Positions 9,532 through 19,810 of a stretch of 64,000 nt of DNA are shown here, piece by piece. Position 1 is the stretch's first letter, and every line of letters begins with the position of its first letter. The stretch covers positions 1 to 64,000 of the forward strand of contig CALHCB010000062.1 of NCBI GenBank assembly GCA_937930695.1, in the 5' to 3' direction. The notes under the pieces were generated by a model that worked only from the letters and a program-made list of their open reading frames with translations, was not told where the DNA came from and did not search any database. The position numbers and the translations under genes were made by a program. Source of the DNA: an uncultured Acidimicrobiales bacterium. GTDB lineage: Bacteria > Actinomycetota > Acidimicrobiia > Acidimicrobiales > SZUA-35.

Positions 9532-10706
9532 CGGATCACCAGCTTGTACTCCCGCACGAAGAAGACGAGGGCAGCAGCAGGCAAGGTCACCACCGCCACG
9601 GCCTGTCCGACCGAGAACGCCTGGAGGCCGGCGAGATACCCGACAACGATGGGTGTGGCCAAGGTGCCGATGCGTGAGCCTGCTGTCATGGCTCCGAGCG
9701 CCACCCCGGGGCGGCCAGGTGCTTGGGCCGCCTCGTTATAGAGGCTCGGGAACAGGACAGCGACGCCAAGCCCAGCGATGAAGAGTCCGAGCATGCTGAC
9801 GGCGACATTCGGGACGAGGTTGGCGAGGGCCATTCCGATGGCGGCCACAACAATCGACAGACGGGTGTGTCTCGCAGCTCCTAGTCGCATCGTGATCGAG
9901 TCACCACTGAATCGGCTGATCACCATTGCGCTGGTGAAGGCGACGAAGCCCAGGGCGGCAAGCGATTCTGAAGAGTCGAGATCCTCGACAAGCCGAAGGG
10001 CAGCCCAATCGGTCGTGATGAACTCGACGATGATGGCGCCTGCGCCCATGATCGCAACGAGAAGCGCGAACCCGCCGATGCGGGACTGACCAGCAGAGGA
10101 GGAGCTTGCCTGCTGATCGTCTCGAAGCTCGTCGACCTTCAGGAGTCCCGGCGCAACGAACAAGACCGTGGCGAAGAGCACAGCAGCCACGATGAACAAA
10201 TGGGTCCGCAGGTCGACTGATCCGGCAAGTCGTGCGGCGACCAAACCGCCGACGACGGTGCCGAGGCTCCAGAGGCCATGGAGACGATTCATGACCGGAG
10301 CATGTCGGCGCGCACTGAGCCAGGACCCCTGCATGTTCATGCCAACGTCGGTGAGCACGTCGAAGAAATGCATCATCACAAGCCCAATGAGAAACACGAC
10401 GGGTCCGTTGGCGAGGCCGATGACGGGCAGCGCCGTGATCAAGCCGCAGGCCCCAAACACCGTGGTGGTGCGGGTGCCGAGCCGTTCGATAACTCGTCCA
10501 CAAATGAGGCTTCCCAACAACCCGCCCACGGTCCCGAGCGTGAGGAGAAGACCAAGCTGGCCGAGTCCGACCTCGATCCGGTCGCGAATCTCGGGAAAGC
10601 GTGGAACGAACGAGGCGAACACGACACCGTTGACCCAAAATTGCGTGCCGACGGATTGCAGTGCCCGTCGATCGATTGCGGTGAATTCGCGCTCTGGTGC
10701 AGTCAT
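9528..10706 (-). CDS. MFS transporter
   Basis: Multi-TM protein starting MTAPEREFTAIDRRALQSVGTQFWVNGVVFASFVPRFPEI; internal start chosen within ORF 9528..11171. Confidence 0.85.
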   Translation of the reverse strand: MTAPEREFTAIDRRALQSVGTQFWVNGVVFASFVPRFPEIRDRIEVGLGQLGLLLTLGTVGGLLGSLICGRVIERLGTRTTTVFGACGLITALPVIGLANGPVVFLIGLVMMHFFDVLTDVGMNMQGSWLSARRHAPVMNRLHGLWSLGTVVGGLVAARLAGSVDLRTHLFIVAAVLFATVLFVAPGLLKVDELRDDQQASSSSAGQSRIGGFALLVAIMGAGAIIVEFITTDWAALRLVEDLDSSESLAALGFVAFTSAMVISRFSGDSITMRLGAARHTRLSIVVAAIGMALANLVPNVAVSMLGLFIAGLGVAVLFPSLYNEAAQAPGRPGVALGAMTAGSRIGTLATPIVVGYLAGLQAFSVGQAVAVVTLPAAALVFFVREYKLVIR

Positions 10707-10872
10707 CGATGAGCTCCACCCGTGACAGACAACGGCAGTGAGTTGCCCCTTCGCGGTTTGGTCCGGACGTGCACCCGGGGGACGGTAGTCCTGGTCGTCC
10801 AAGTTGTGTTGAGATTGGTTCATGGTCTCGGAAGTGAGACCATGCGGCCACCAACTCGACCGAAGGCCCCGA

Positions 10873-11382
10873 ATGACCGAGAACACCGGCGGCAACAGCC
10901 CCGTCGATATCACTGAATTGCTTCCCGACCTCGCAGCATTGCGAGGAACCAATGTGGGAGCGAGTGAGTGGAAGCTGATCGACCAAGCTGCCATTGACGC
11001 GTTTGCAGCGCTCACCGGGGATGGTGGGCCGATCCACAACGACCCGGAGACGGCCGAGCGCATTGCTCCGTTCGGAGGAACCATCGTGCAGGGGTTCATG
11101 CTGCTCTCGCTGCTGTCAGGGTTCGCTCGGTCCGTCTCGATGCCGCAAACCGGTATTGGCTTTCGACTCAACTACGGGTTCGACCGAGTTCGCATCATTG
11201 CCCCGGTGCCCGTTGGGAGCCGCGTCCGCGGAAGCTTCGTGATGAGTGATCTTGTTGCCAAAGGTCCAAACGCTGGGCTGATGACACTCGCAGCCACGAT
11301 CGAAATCGAGGGGTCAGACACCCCCGCTCTGATCGCTGACTGGTTGGCCTATCTGCAGCTTGCCCCAAAGGAGGCATCGTGA
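10873..11382 (+). CDS. MaoC-like hot-dog dehydratase
   Basis: FAALTGDGGPIHNDPETAERIAPFGGTIVQGFMLLSLL. Confidence 0.88.
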   Translation: MTENTGGNSPVDITELLPDLAALRGTNVGASEWKLIDQAAIDAFAALTGDGGPIHNDPETAERIAPFGGTIVQGFMLLSLLSGFARSVSMPQTGIGFRLNYGFDRVRIIAPVPVGSRVRGSFVMSDLVAKGPNAGLMTLAATIEIEGSDTPALIADWLAYLQLAPKEAS

Positions 11383-13043
11383 CCACCGCATCTACTGTCA
11401 CCGAGATCCCGATTCTGAACCTCATCACCGATCACCTTGATCGCCAGGTTGACGAACGACCGGACCAAGACTTTCTGGTGCTCGGCGACACTCGACTGAC
11501 GTATCGAGCGACCAAGGCGTTGGTAGACGACACGGCGCGGGCCCTGATGGCCTCTGGGGTCGAGGTTGGCGACCGTGTGGCGATGCTGAGTGCGCCGCGG
11601 CCCGAGTTCTTTGCCCACTTCTTGGCCGTGACGAGCATTGGTGCAATCTGGCTAGGTCTCAATCCGAAATACACCATTGGTGAGCTCGATCACGTGGTCT
11701 CCGACGCCGAGCCGAAGCTGATCTTCGGCTTCCTCAATGCCGGAGGCGATGATCAGACCGACAAGCTCAGCGAGTTGTCTGCATCACACGGATGGATCGA
11801 GCAAATGGTGCTGTTTGATGGCTCTTCAGCACCAGAACAAGCGGATGGCGTTGGCAGCATTGGCCGAAGTGTTGGGTGGGACGCATTCCTCGAACGCGCC
11901 GATGAGACATCCGAAGAGGAGCTGGCGACTCGGCGGACATCACTTGATCCGATGACCCCAGCGCTCCTCGTCTATACCTCGGGGAGCACGGGTCGGCCGA
12001 AAGGAGCGATGCTCACCCACCGCGGCTCGAACCTGTGCAACGTGATTGCCATCGAGCGCAAGGCACTGAGCGAGCGATCCATCATCTGCAACTTGCCCAT
12101 CAACCACATCGGGGCCGTCGGCGATATCTGTGAGCGCACGATGACCGGTGGTGGAACGCTCTACTTCCAGGAGAATTTCAACCCCGTTGGGATGATGGAA
12201 CTGATCCAAGACGAGGGCCTGAACACCATTGCCGGGGTCCCGACCATGCTGCAGATGTGCATGAATCATCCTGATCTCGAGAACTACGATCTGACCTCGG
12301 TCGACCTCATCGCATGGGGAGGGGCGGCGATGCCGGCGGAACTGCTCAGCGCGCTGATGGACAAGTGCGATTGCCGTCGAGCCACCATGGGCTACGGCAT
12401 GTCGGAGACCACCGGCGGGGTCACCTACAGCGGATTGTTCGATTCGATCGATCTTCTTGTCTCCACCGTCGGCACTCCTGATGAGCGGCAGCCATCGAGG
12501 ATCTGGCACCCCGATGGCCACGTTGCGGAAGTCGGCGAGCCCGGCGAGATCCAAGTCAAAGGCGACTTCGTCATGACGGGCTACTGGCGGCTGCCCGAAG
12601 CGACGGCTGCGGCCTTCACCGACGACGGATGGTTCTGCACCGGAGACCTGGCCATGGTTCGCCCGGACGGGTTCGTCGAGATCGTCGGGCGAATGAGCGA
12701 GATGTTCAAGAGCGGCGGCTACAACGTCTACCCGCGTGAGGTTGAGCTCGCCCTAGAAGAGCACGAAAGGGTCGCCATGGCCGCGGTCATCAGCATCCCG
12801 GATCCGAAGTTCCAAGAAGTCGGCGTGGCCTATCTCATGGGTTCAGGGCGGCATGAGATCGACCCGGATGCCATCTCGACGTTCGTGCGAGAACGTCTTG
12901 CCAACTACAAGGTGCCGAAGCAGATCGTGGTGCTCGACGAGCTCCCGATGCTGCCGATCGGCAAGGTCGACAAAGTTGCCCTGCGCGCCATGGCACTCGG
13001 TGAGGCAGCACCGGCTGACAAACCGTCGAGCGCCGGGAGTTAG
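11379..13043 (+). CDS. Acyl-CoA synthetase / fatty-acid-CoA ligase
   Basis: LLVYTSGSTGRPKGAMLTHRG, GYGMSETTGG, SGGYNVYPREVE, ATG overlapping upstream stop. Confidence 0.93.
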   Translation: MTTASTVTEIPILNLITDHLDRQVDERPDQDFLVLGDTRLTYRATKALVDDTARALMASGVEVGDRVAMLSAPRPEFFAHFLAVTSIGAIWLGLNPKYTIGELDHVVSDAEPKLIFGFLNAGGDDQTDKLSELSASHGWIEQMVLFDGSSAPEQADGVGSIGRSVGWDAFLERADETSEEELATRRTSLDPMTPALLVYTSGSTGRPKGAMLTHRGSNLCNVIAIERKALSERSIICNLPINHIGAVGDICERTMTGGGTLYFQENFNPVGMMELIQDEGLNTIAGVPTMLQMCMNHPDLENYDLTSVDLIAWGGAAMPAELLSALMDKCDCRRATMGYGMSETTGGVTYSGLFDSIDLLVSTVGTPDERQPSRIWHPDGHVAEVGEPGEIQVKGDFVMTGYWRLPEATAAAFTDDGWFCTGDLAMVRPDGFVEIVGRMSEMFKSGGYNVYPREVELALEEHERVAMAAVISIPDPKFQEVGVAYLMGSGRHEIDPDAISTFVRERLANYKVPKQIVVLDELPMLPIGKVDKVALRAMALGEAAPADKPSSAGS

Positions 13044-13843
13044 CCCTTGGCTGCTTGGAGTTTGGCGTGGAATCGCTGCATGCCGGCAATCCAACGGTCG
13101 GGGTCTTCTGCCTTGCGCTTCATGTAGGTCGCAACCTGCTCGTGGGGGAGCAGGAGGAACGTCTCGTCGCGGATGGTCTGGACCACCATGTCGGCGACGT
13201 CCTCGGGCTCCAGAATGCCGTCCTGGCTGGCCTGGCCGCTGCTGGCAAACCTGTCCCAGGCGTCTAGGTCTTCACCGATGATGTTCGTACGCACGGCTTG
13301 TGGGCAGAGAACCGAAACTTTCACCCCTTGATTGCCGTAGTTGATCGAGAGCCACTCAGCGAACGACACCGCAGCAGCCTTCGAAACGGCGTAGGGACCC
13401 GAGTCGATCTGGGTGAGGAGGCCGGCGGCCGACGCCGTGCTGAACAGGTAGCCCTCGCCGCGAGCAACCATTCCAGGAACCAGTGCTTTCGCAACCGTGA
13501 GGTGTGATGTGAAGTGCACGTCCATCATCCGCTGCCAGTCGTCGGTGCTGAGATCGAGTCCTCCGCCGACGCCGTAGCCGGCGTTGGAGAAGAACAGATC
13601 GATCGGTCCGTCGTTGTCCTCGATGCCCTCGCAGAGTGCCGTGACCGCGGCCTCGTCGGCGACGTCGAGTCCGACACCGCGAGCGTTGCCGTCGATCGCG
13701 GCCGCGACCTCAATGGCCTTTGCTTCATCGAGGTCAGCGACCACGACAAGTCGAGCACCTTCGGCAGCAAAGGCATGGGCGGAGGCACGGCCGATGCCGC
13801 TTCCTCCACCGGTCACAACAGCGATTCGATCCTTGAGTTCCAT
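13040..13843 (-). CDS. SDR family oxidoreductase
   Basis: VVTGGGSGIGRASAHAFAAEGA, NAGYGVGGG, YAVSKAAAVSFAEWL. Confidence 0.92.
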   Translation of the reverse strand: MELKDRIAVVTGGGSGIGRASAHAFAAEGARLVVVADLDEAKAIEVAAAIDGNARGVGLDVADEAAVTALCEGIEDNDGPIDLFFSNAGYGVGGGLDLSTDDWQRMMDVHFTSHLTVAKALVPGMVARGEGYLFSTASAAGLLTQIDSGPYAVSKAAAVSFAEWLSINYGNQGVKVSVLCPQAVRTNIIGEDLDAWDRFASSGQASQDGILEPEDVADMVVQTIRDETFLLLPHEQVATYMKRKAEDPDRWIAGMQRFHAKLQAAKG

Positions 13844-13923
13844 CCGAGGATGCTAGATCGATCAACACCAGTGTCTGTCACTGGCGCTCGATTCAGTCGC
13901 CGGAGTTGGCCGACGTTTGCGCC

Positions 13924-16158
13924 TCAGTCGAGCGTTGTGGCCTCTGTGGTGGCAGAGGTTCCCGCCGGCGACTCGATGCGGTAGGCGTAGGTGGTGCCCG
14001 GCTCGAGATCTCGGTCGGTGTACCAACCGTCGGAGTCGGTGCCGACGAGCACGTCGTCGCGATAGATCTCCACGTCGCCCTTCGGCGTCCACTTGAGAAC
14101 AACGCGTTCGCGTGACTGGTAGGTCGACGTGACGGTCAATTCAACCGCAGGGGGACCACCAGATGTCGAGGCCGACACGGTCGCTTCTGCTCCTGCAGGT
14201 GTGACGACTCGGTAGTCGAACGTCGTGCCGGACTCGAGATTCTGATCGGTGTACCAGCCGTCGGAATCGCTACCGATAAGCACGTCATCGCGATAGATGT
14301 CAACGGGACCCTTCGGATCCCACTTCAGAACGATGCGGTTGGCCGACTGATAGGTCGACTCGACGCTGATTGGCTGGATAGGAGGGAGATCCTGGCCCGT
14401 GACAGCGACCTCTGCGAGCTGCAGGGCCTTGGGCACGCCGAGATCTCGGAAGTCCGCCTCGATACGGATATAGCGAGCCTCGACGTTGACGGGAAGGGTC
14501 AAAGTTCGTTTCTTGCCGTGATCGCCGAGCCGCTCGATTTCGGTGACATCTGGATCGTTCCGCAGGTCCTGCCACGCATTGCTCTCGAACGGAGTGGGCG
14601 ACGCCCACACGTGGACGTTTCGTAGGTCAAGTCGCTCGGCGTCGGTGCGGGCCCACAAGATCACGTCGTCGACGGACCGAACTGCGCCGAGATCGATGTC
14701 GAGGTGCGGGGTGTTGCCCTCGAGGGAAACCGCAAAGCCCGATGCGATGGGAGCGTTCGTTCGATAGTCGCTGTCGATTGCGTTGACAGCGGCGTTCTCC
14801 GCAGTGCCGTCAGTGTTGATGAGGGTGGCGGAAACGCCGGGGCGGGCCGCAAGATTGTCGGCTTCGCAGAGCTTGATGACGCCTCGACCAGTCTGCTGCC
14901 CGGACTGCACCGCGTCGGTACCGACCCAGAGGCAATCATCACGGTCGACCCGCAGGGCCCAGGGGCCCGAGACGCCACTGAAGTCTGGCTGGAACCAATC
15001 GAGCAGCTCGCCGGTGGTGATGTCGACGGCGTACACGCTGCGGACGTCGGTGAACTCGTCTGTCGGTGTTTTGTCGGGAAGTTCGCGGTTGATCTGGCCC
15101 CAACAATGACATGCGACGAAGGCGACGTCGCCCGAGACTTCGATGGCCTGGATGTCACCACCGCGACCCGCGTTCTCGGCGTTGTAGCGGTTGGTGACGT
15201 GGACGGAGATCACGTTGAGGTCGAGGTCGGTGACGACCAGTCGGTGGCGTTGTCCACCGATCAGGAGTCGATCATCAGTAACGGCCATGGCGCTGGCGAA
15301 GCTGTAGGTACCTTGGCCGTAGTAGAAGAGTCCGAAGTCTGTGTCGTAGTCGCTCAGCGAACCGTCAGAGGTTTCGACCATCGCGAACGCTGCGGTGGCA
15401 GTGGTGTTTACGGTGGAGAAGGTTCCGCCGAGCAGCACCCGTCCGCGCACCTGATCGACCACGATTTCCCAAACCGATCCACCGCTGACCGGCGGAGTCC
15501 AGTTGGAGTCGACGATGCCGGTTGCGAGCGAAACACGAGCCAACCGGCTTACCTGCACCTGTTGGCCGTCGGCACCACGTATCCAACTGAAGTAGCCGCC
15601 GATGTAGAGGTAGTCATCCGCAACTTCGAGAGCGTGCACGCGCGGCTGGCTACCGCCGAAGGTGCCGACTTCAACATCGAACGTTGGATCAAGAGCACCC
15701 GTTGTCGGATTGAGCGCAGCGAAGCCAGATGCACTCGAGTCGCCGTTCACCGAGGGAAACTCGCCGCCGACGAAGACTCGATTGCGAGCGGGGTCCGAGG
15801 CGAGGTCGAAGACTGACCACGTGACATCGGGAGTGAAGGTAGGTACCCAATCACCCGTCTCGACATCGAAGGCTGCAAGGTAAGGCTGGGCATGCGTCTC
15901 GACACCGTTGGTGACCTCGAGAAACTTGCCGCCGGTGATCATGGTGTCGCCGACCTCTTCGAGAGCGAAGACAGGCGAGTAGTACTGGAAGTTGCCCGAG
16001 CCCGGGTCCAGACCGTCAACTCCCCAGGAGTTCTGCGGCTGAGGTTCGAAGAGTCGATCTTCGACAGTGAGTTCAGCACTCACGGGAACAGGAACGACGA
16101 GCGCTGTTGCAGCTGCGAGCACAGCGAAAAGGGCAGCTCGGGGTGATGTACGGGCCAT
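13924..16158 (-). CDS. Secreted beta-propeller-like protein with discoidin-like region and two C-terminal Fn3-like repeats
   Basis: Signal peptide MARTSPRAALFAVLAAATALVVPVPVSA; repeated FVGGEF/YIGGYF/LLGGTF blades; HLDIDLGAVRSVDDVILWAR; duplicated STYQS...LKW.PKG..IYRDDVL.G.DSDGWYTD. Confidence 0.75.
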   Translation of the reverse strand: MARTSPRAALFAVLAAATALVVPVPVSAELTVEDRLFEPQPQNSWGVDGLDPGSGNFQYYSPVFALEEVGDTMITGGKFLEVTNGVETHAQPYLAAFDVETGDWVPTFTPDVTWSVFDLASDPARNRVFVGGEFPSVNGDSSASGFAALNPTTGALDPTFDVEVGTFGGSQPRVHALEVADDYLYIGGYFSWIRGADGQQVQVSRLARVSLATGIVDSNWTPPVSGGSVWEIVVDQVRGRVLLGGTFSTVNTTATAAFAMVETSDGSLSDYDTDFGLFYYGQGTYSFASAMAVTDDRLLIGGQRHRLVVTDLDLNVISVHVTNRYNAENAGRGGDIQAIEVSGDVAFVACHCWGQINRELPDKTPTDEFTDVRSVYAVDITTGELLDWFQPDFSGVSGPWALRVDRDDCLWVGTDAVQSGQQTGRGVIKLCEADNLAARPGVSATLINTDGTAENAAVNAIDSDYRTNAPIASGFAVSLEGNTPHLDIDLGAVRSVDDVILWARTDAERLDLRNVHVWASPTPFESNAWQDLRNDPDVTEIERLGDHGKKRTLTLPVNVEARYIRIEADFRDLGVPKALQLAEVAVTGQDLPPIQPISVESTYQSANRIVLKWDPKGPVDIYRDDVLIGSDSDGWYTDQNLESGTTFDYRVVTPAGAEATVSASTSGGPPAVELTVTSTYQSRERVVLKWTPKGDVEIYRDDVLVGTDSDGWYTDRDLEPGTTYAYRIESPAGTSATTEATTLD
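13927..14139 (-). repeat. Fn3-like repeat unit 2 (C-terminal copy)
   Basis: LTVTSTYQSRERVVLKWTPKGDVEIYRDDVLVGTDSDGWYTDRDLEPGTTYAYRIESPAG. Confidence 0.8.
14140..14370 (-). repeat. Fn3-like repeat unit 1
   Basis: ISVESTYQSANRIVLKWDPKGPVDIYRDDVLIGSDSDGWYTDQNLESGTTFDYRVVTPAG. Confidence 0.8.
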
Positions 16159-16295
16159 TACCTCGAAGGTAGAAGTGGTCTGTAGATCGGCTCAGAGCCA
16201 AAGAGCCCTACCCGCTAGGCCGAACGATTCCCCCAAAATGAGTGCGTTCTGCGGACCTCACGGTCGCCCACAAGATGCTCCGTTCAACCGGCGCG

Positions 16296-17852
16296 CTATT
16301 CCAGCGCGTCGGGCATCGAGTCTTTCTTGCCGTTGACAAAGGCAAGCATCTCCGCGTCGATGGCGTCGTCGAGTTCCGGCGCTTCGTAGGTGGCCAGCAT
16401 CTCTTTCCATTGCTGGTTCGCCCGCTGGGCAGCGGTGAGTCCACCATCCTCGTGCCACTGCTCATAGCTGTTGTTGTCCGCAACTGTCGACATATAGAAC
16501 GCACTCTCGAAATTGGCGTAGGTGTGCGCGTTGCCAAGGAAGTGCTGGCCATGTGGATTGGTGTGAAACGCCTCCATCGCCTGACCGTTCTCACTCATAT
16601 CCACGCCCTTGGCGTAGATCTCCATCATCCCGAGTTGGTCCGCATCCATGATGAGCTTCTCGTAGCTCAGCGCCAAGCCGCCTTCGATCCAACCGGCAGC
16701 GTGCAGTACGAAGTTCACGCCGGCCTGCATAGTGGGAAGCAGGGTCGATGCGGATTCATAGGCAGCCTGCGCATCGGGGGCCTTGGAGCTCGTGAACTGA
16801 CCGCCAGAGCGGAAGGGGACGCCGACCCTTCGGGCCAACTCGGCCATGACGTAGATCGCCAAACCACCTTCGGGAGAGCCGAACGTTGGTGCACCCGTGG
16901 CCATGGACATCGAACTGGCGAACGTCCCGAAGATCACCGGCGCACCGGGTCGAACGAGCTGGGTGTAGGCCATGCCACTGAGCGCTTCGGCGAGTGCCTG
17001 GGCTGCGAGACCGGCGATCGTGACCGGACTCATCGCTCCCGCAAGGATGAACGGCGACATGATGCAGGCCTGGTTCTCTTTGGCATAGGCCGTGGCGGCG
17101 CCGAGCATGGTGGCATCCCATCGCAACGGCGACGAGGCATTGATCAAGCTCGTCAGCACCGTCCGATCTTGGAGATCGCCGCCAAAGGCCAAGCGACACA
17201 GTTCGATCGAGTCTTCGGCCCGCTCGGCTGCAGTGACAGAACCCATCAACGGTTTGTCGCTGTACTTGAGGTGGGAATACACCATGTCGAGGTGGCGCTT
17301 GTTGACCGCAACATCGACCGGCTCACAGACCGTGCCCCCCGAGTGGTGCAGATGGGGGAGTCGATAGGTGAGCTTCACCACGTTCTGGAAATCCTCGAGG
17401 GTCGCATAGCGGCGACCGTTGTCCAGATCGGTGACGAATGGTGAGCCGTAGTTCGGAGCGAACACGGTGGAGTCACCGCCGATGCGGACGCTGCGTTCCG
17501 GATTGCGAGCGTGCTGAGTGAATTCAGCTGGCGCGGTTGCCTGCACAATCTCGCGACACAGACCGCGGGGGAACCTCACCAGTTCGGTTTCCCGATCGAC
17601 ATTGGCGCCGGCTGCCTCGAGAAGATCCAACGCACTGGGGAATTCCTGAAAGGCGATGCCAATCTCAGAAAGGATCGTTTCTGCGTTTTCTTCGATCTGA
17701 GCGAGCCCCGCTTCGTCCAGAACAGAAACGGGCGGGAGCGTGCGGACCAGAAACGCGTTGACTTCGGCGTTGCCCGCAGTCCGCGCCGCCTGGCGGGCGG
17801 CACGACCGCCGCCTCGACGTCCCTTGCGGCCACTCACAGGTGCATCCGTCAT
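16296..17852 (-). CDS. Trimethylamine methyltransferase (MttB/COG5598) family protein, non-pyrrolysine type
   Basis: 518 aa continuous ORF with MttB-family layout (FAPNYGSPFVTDLDNGRRYATLEDFQN..., SSPLRWDATMLGAATAYAKENQACIMSPFILAGAMSPVT); Arg/Gly-rich N-terminus GRKGRRGGGRAARQAAR. Confidence 0.88.
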   Translation of the reverse strand: MTDAPVSGRKGRRGGGRAARQAARTAGNAEVNAFLVRTLPPVSVLDEAGLAQIEENAETILSEIGIAFQEFPSALDLLEAAGANVDRETELVRFPRGLCREIVQATAPAEFTQHARNPERSVRIGGDSTVFAPNYGSPFVTDLDNGRRYATLEDFQNVVKLTYRLPHLHHSGGTVCEPVDVAVNKRHLDMVYSHLKYSDKPLMGSVTAAERAEDSIELCRLAFGGDLQDRTVLTSLINASSPLRWDATMLGAATAYAKENQACIMSPFILAGAMSPVTIAGLAAQALAEALSGMAYTQLVRPGAPVIFGTFASSMSMATGAPTFGSPEGGLAIYVMAELARRVGVPFRSGGQFTSSKAPDAQAAYESASTLLPTMQAGVNFVLHAAGWIEGGLALSYEKLIMDADQLGMMEIYAKGVDMSENGQAMEAFHTNPHGQHFLGNAHTYANFESAFYMSTVADNNSYEQWHEDGGLTAAQRANQQWKEMLATYEAPELDDAIDAEMLAFVNGKKDSMPDALE

Positions 17853-19798
17853 CGTGGTCTCCTTCTTCGTCGGCCTCCCGAACCCGGTGGGGGTTCTTCA
17901 GCCGCTGGGGCCAAGGGGAATCCCATGGCCTCGACAAACAGTTCCTGAAACCGTGGTTCGGTTGCAGTTTCGATCTTGGTGACGGACCGGACGATGGACT
18001 CGACTTCAGTTCGTTCCCGGCCTGACAGTAGGAGCCGAACGGCTCCCGTCCCAGCGGAGTTGCCAGGAGAGCCCATGGTCTTCCGTGATGCGGGAATGAG
18101 GTCGATATCGATGGCCATTTTGGTGTCGATGTGAGATCCGAACGCCCCGGCGAGGCGAATGTCGTCGACCTCGGTGATGCCCGCATGCTCCATCAAGAGC
18201 TCGATTCCAGCCTTGAGGGCACCCTTTGCGAGTTGGACCGCTCGCACATCGTTCTGGACGATCAGGAGCTCTTGGCCTGGCTCGTCTGCGGTTGGTCGAT
18301 GCAGGACGTAGGAGAACGTTCGACCGTCTTCGATGACCCGATCGGTGCGGTCGCCGAGCGCCTGGATGACACCGCTGCGATTCAGAAGCCCGACTCGCGA
18401 CATCTCGGCCAAGACCTCGATGATTCCTGAACCGCATATGCCGATGACGCCGGTGCTGACAATGGCGTCGGCGAATCCATCCTCATTGCTCCAAAGATCA
18501 GAGCCGATGACTTTGAATCGTGGCTCGAGCGTGTCCGGATCGATACGCACACGCTCGATTGCGCCGGTTGCCGCTCGCACACCACAGGAGATCTGCGCCC
18601 CCTCAAATGCCGGTCCGGTTGGCGAGGAAGCGGCGAAGAGCCACTGATTGTTTCCGAGCACGATCTCTGCGTTGGTGCCGACATCAACCAACAACTGGAT
18701 GTCGTCTCCTCGGTGCGGACCTTCGGCGATGATCGCTGCTGCGGTGTCTGCTCCAACATGGCCAGCGATACAGGGGGCCACGTACACCCGAGCGTTTGGA
18801 CAGTGGATGTCGAGGTCACCGGCGGGCAGCGTGATCGAATCGCTTGTGGCGAGCAGGAACGGCGCTGCACCCAGGGGAGTCGGGTCGATGCCGAGAAGTA
18901 GATGGTGCATCACGGGGTTGCCGACAAGCACGATCTCGAGAACGTGTGACCGATCCTCAGGCGCGAGTTCGGCGATGAGTTCGTCGAGCGCACTCCGCAA
19001 TGCGTTTGTGAGCTCGACATCACCCCCGGGATTCATCATCACGTAGCTCACGCGGCTCATGAGGTCTTCGCCAAATCGAATCTGGGGGTTCATTCGTCCG
19101 GCCGTCCCGAGGACCTCCCCGGTCGTGAGGTCACAGAGATGGCCGGCAATGGTCGTCGAGCCGATGTCGACAGCGACGCCAAGGGCTCGATCGACGAATC
19201 CGGGCCAAGCCGCCGTGACGCGGTTCCCGTCGCGCAGGCACACCGTGAATCCTGGATCATCGCTCTCGATCGCAGGGTGGAGCTGGCTGAGTGCGCTCGG
19301 TTCCACAACAGCGTCTGTCACCCCCCAGTCTTTCTTCAGCCCGAGCCGGATGAGATCCGTCGCCGTGGCGTCATCGCCAAGCTGTACCTCGGCGAGTTCG
19401 AGGTACCGCAGCTCAGAGACGGGATCGAGCGTGATGCCGCTGGTGTCGACGTCTTTGCGAATGACCTGTTTGTGAATCTGGCTTGCCGGAGGGATGTCAA
19501 TGACGACGTCCGAGCGAATCTCGACTGCGCACCCGAGTCGTTGCCCGTCGATCAAGGGGCGCTTGCCTGCGTAGTCGGTCTCTGTCGAGTTGGGCTCGGT
19601 GAGTGCTCCCTCATCGACGGTGAGTCCCCACTTGGGAAAGCTTCCCGTGGAGGGAACGATCTGACATCGTCCACAGATGCCGCGCCCACCGCAGACCGAA
19701 TCGAGGTCGGCGCCGAGCTGCCGTGCCGCGTCGAGAACCGACGATCCGTCGACCACTTCACCGTCGAGACCGGATGGAGTAAAGACAACTCGGGGCAC
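17849..19798 (-). CDS. ASKHA-domain corrinoid activation protein (RamA/DUF4445-like) with N-terminal 2Fe-2S ferredoxin domain
   Basis: VCGGRGICGRCQ...GQRLGCAVEI ferredoxin Cys pattern; ALGVAVDIGSTTIAGHLCDLTTGEVL; CGSGIIEVLAEM; C-terminus GSGGRRRRRPR; 4-nt overlap with the MttB-like start. Confidence 0.88.
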   Translation of the reverse strand: MPRVVFTPSGLDGEVVDGSSVLDAARQLGADLDSVCGGRGICGRCQIVPSTGSFPKWGLTVDEGALTEPNSTETDYAGKRPLIDGQRLGCAVEIRSDVVIDIPPASQIHKQVIRKDVDTSGITLDPVSELRYLELAEVQLGDDATATDLIRLGLKKDWGVTDAVVEPSALSQLHPAIESDDPGFTVCLRDGNRVTAAWPGFVDRALGVAVDIGSTTIAGHLCDLTTGEVLGTAGRMNPQIRFGEDLMSRVSYVMMNPGGDVELTNALRSALDELIAELAPEDRSHVLEIVLVGNPVMHHLLLGIDPTPLGAAPFLLATSDSITLPAGDLDIHCPNARVYVAPCIAGHVGADTAAAIIAEGPHRGDDIQLLVDVGTNAEIVLGNNQWLFAASSPTGPAFEGAQISCGVRAATGAIERVRIDPDTLEPRFKVIGSDLWSNEDGFADAIVSTGVIGICGSGIIEVLAEMSRVGLLNRSGVIQALGDRTDRVIEDGRTFSYVLHRPTADEPGQELLIVQNDVRAVQLAKGALKAGIELLMEHAGITEVDDIRLAGAFGSHIDTKMAIDIDLIPASRKTMGSPGNSAGTGAVRLLLSGRERTEVESIVRSVTKIETATEPRFQELFVEAMGFPLAPAAEEPPPGSGGRRRRRPR

Positions 19799-19810
19799 GA
19801 TGTTGGTGCC

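Noticed and set aside
14704-15816. 370-aa plus-strand ORF
   Set aside because: Antisense to the beta-propeller protein; acidic/valine-rich shadow frame.
16242-17444. 400-aa plus-strand ORF
   Set aside because: Antisense to the MttB-like gene, which has strong family signatures.
16296-17852. Pyrrolysine-containing MttB
   Set aside because: ORF is uninterrupted across its length and no pyl genes are present in the window.
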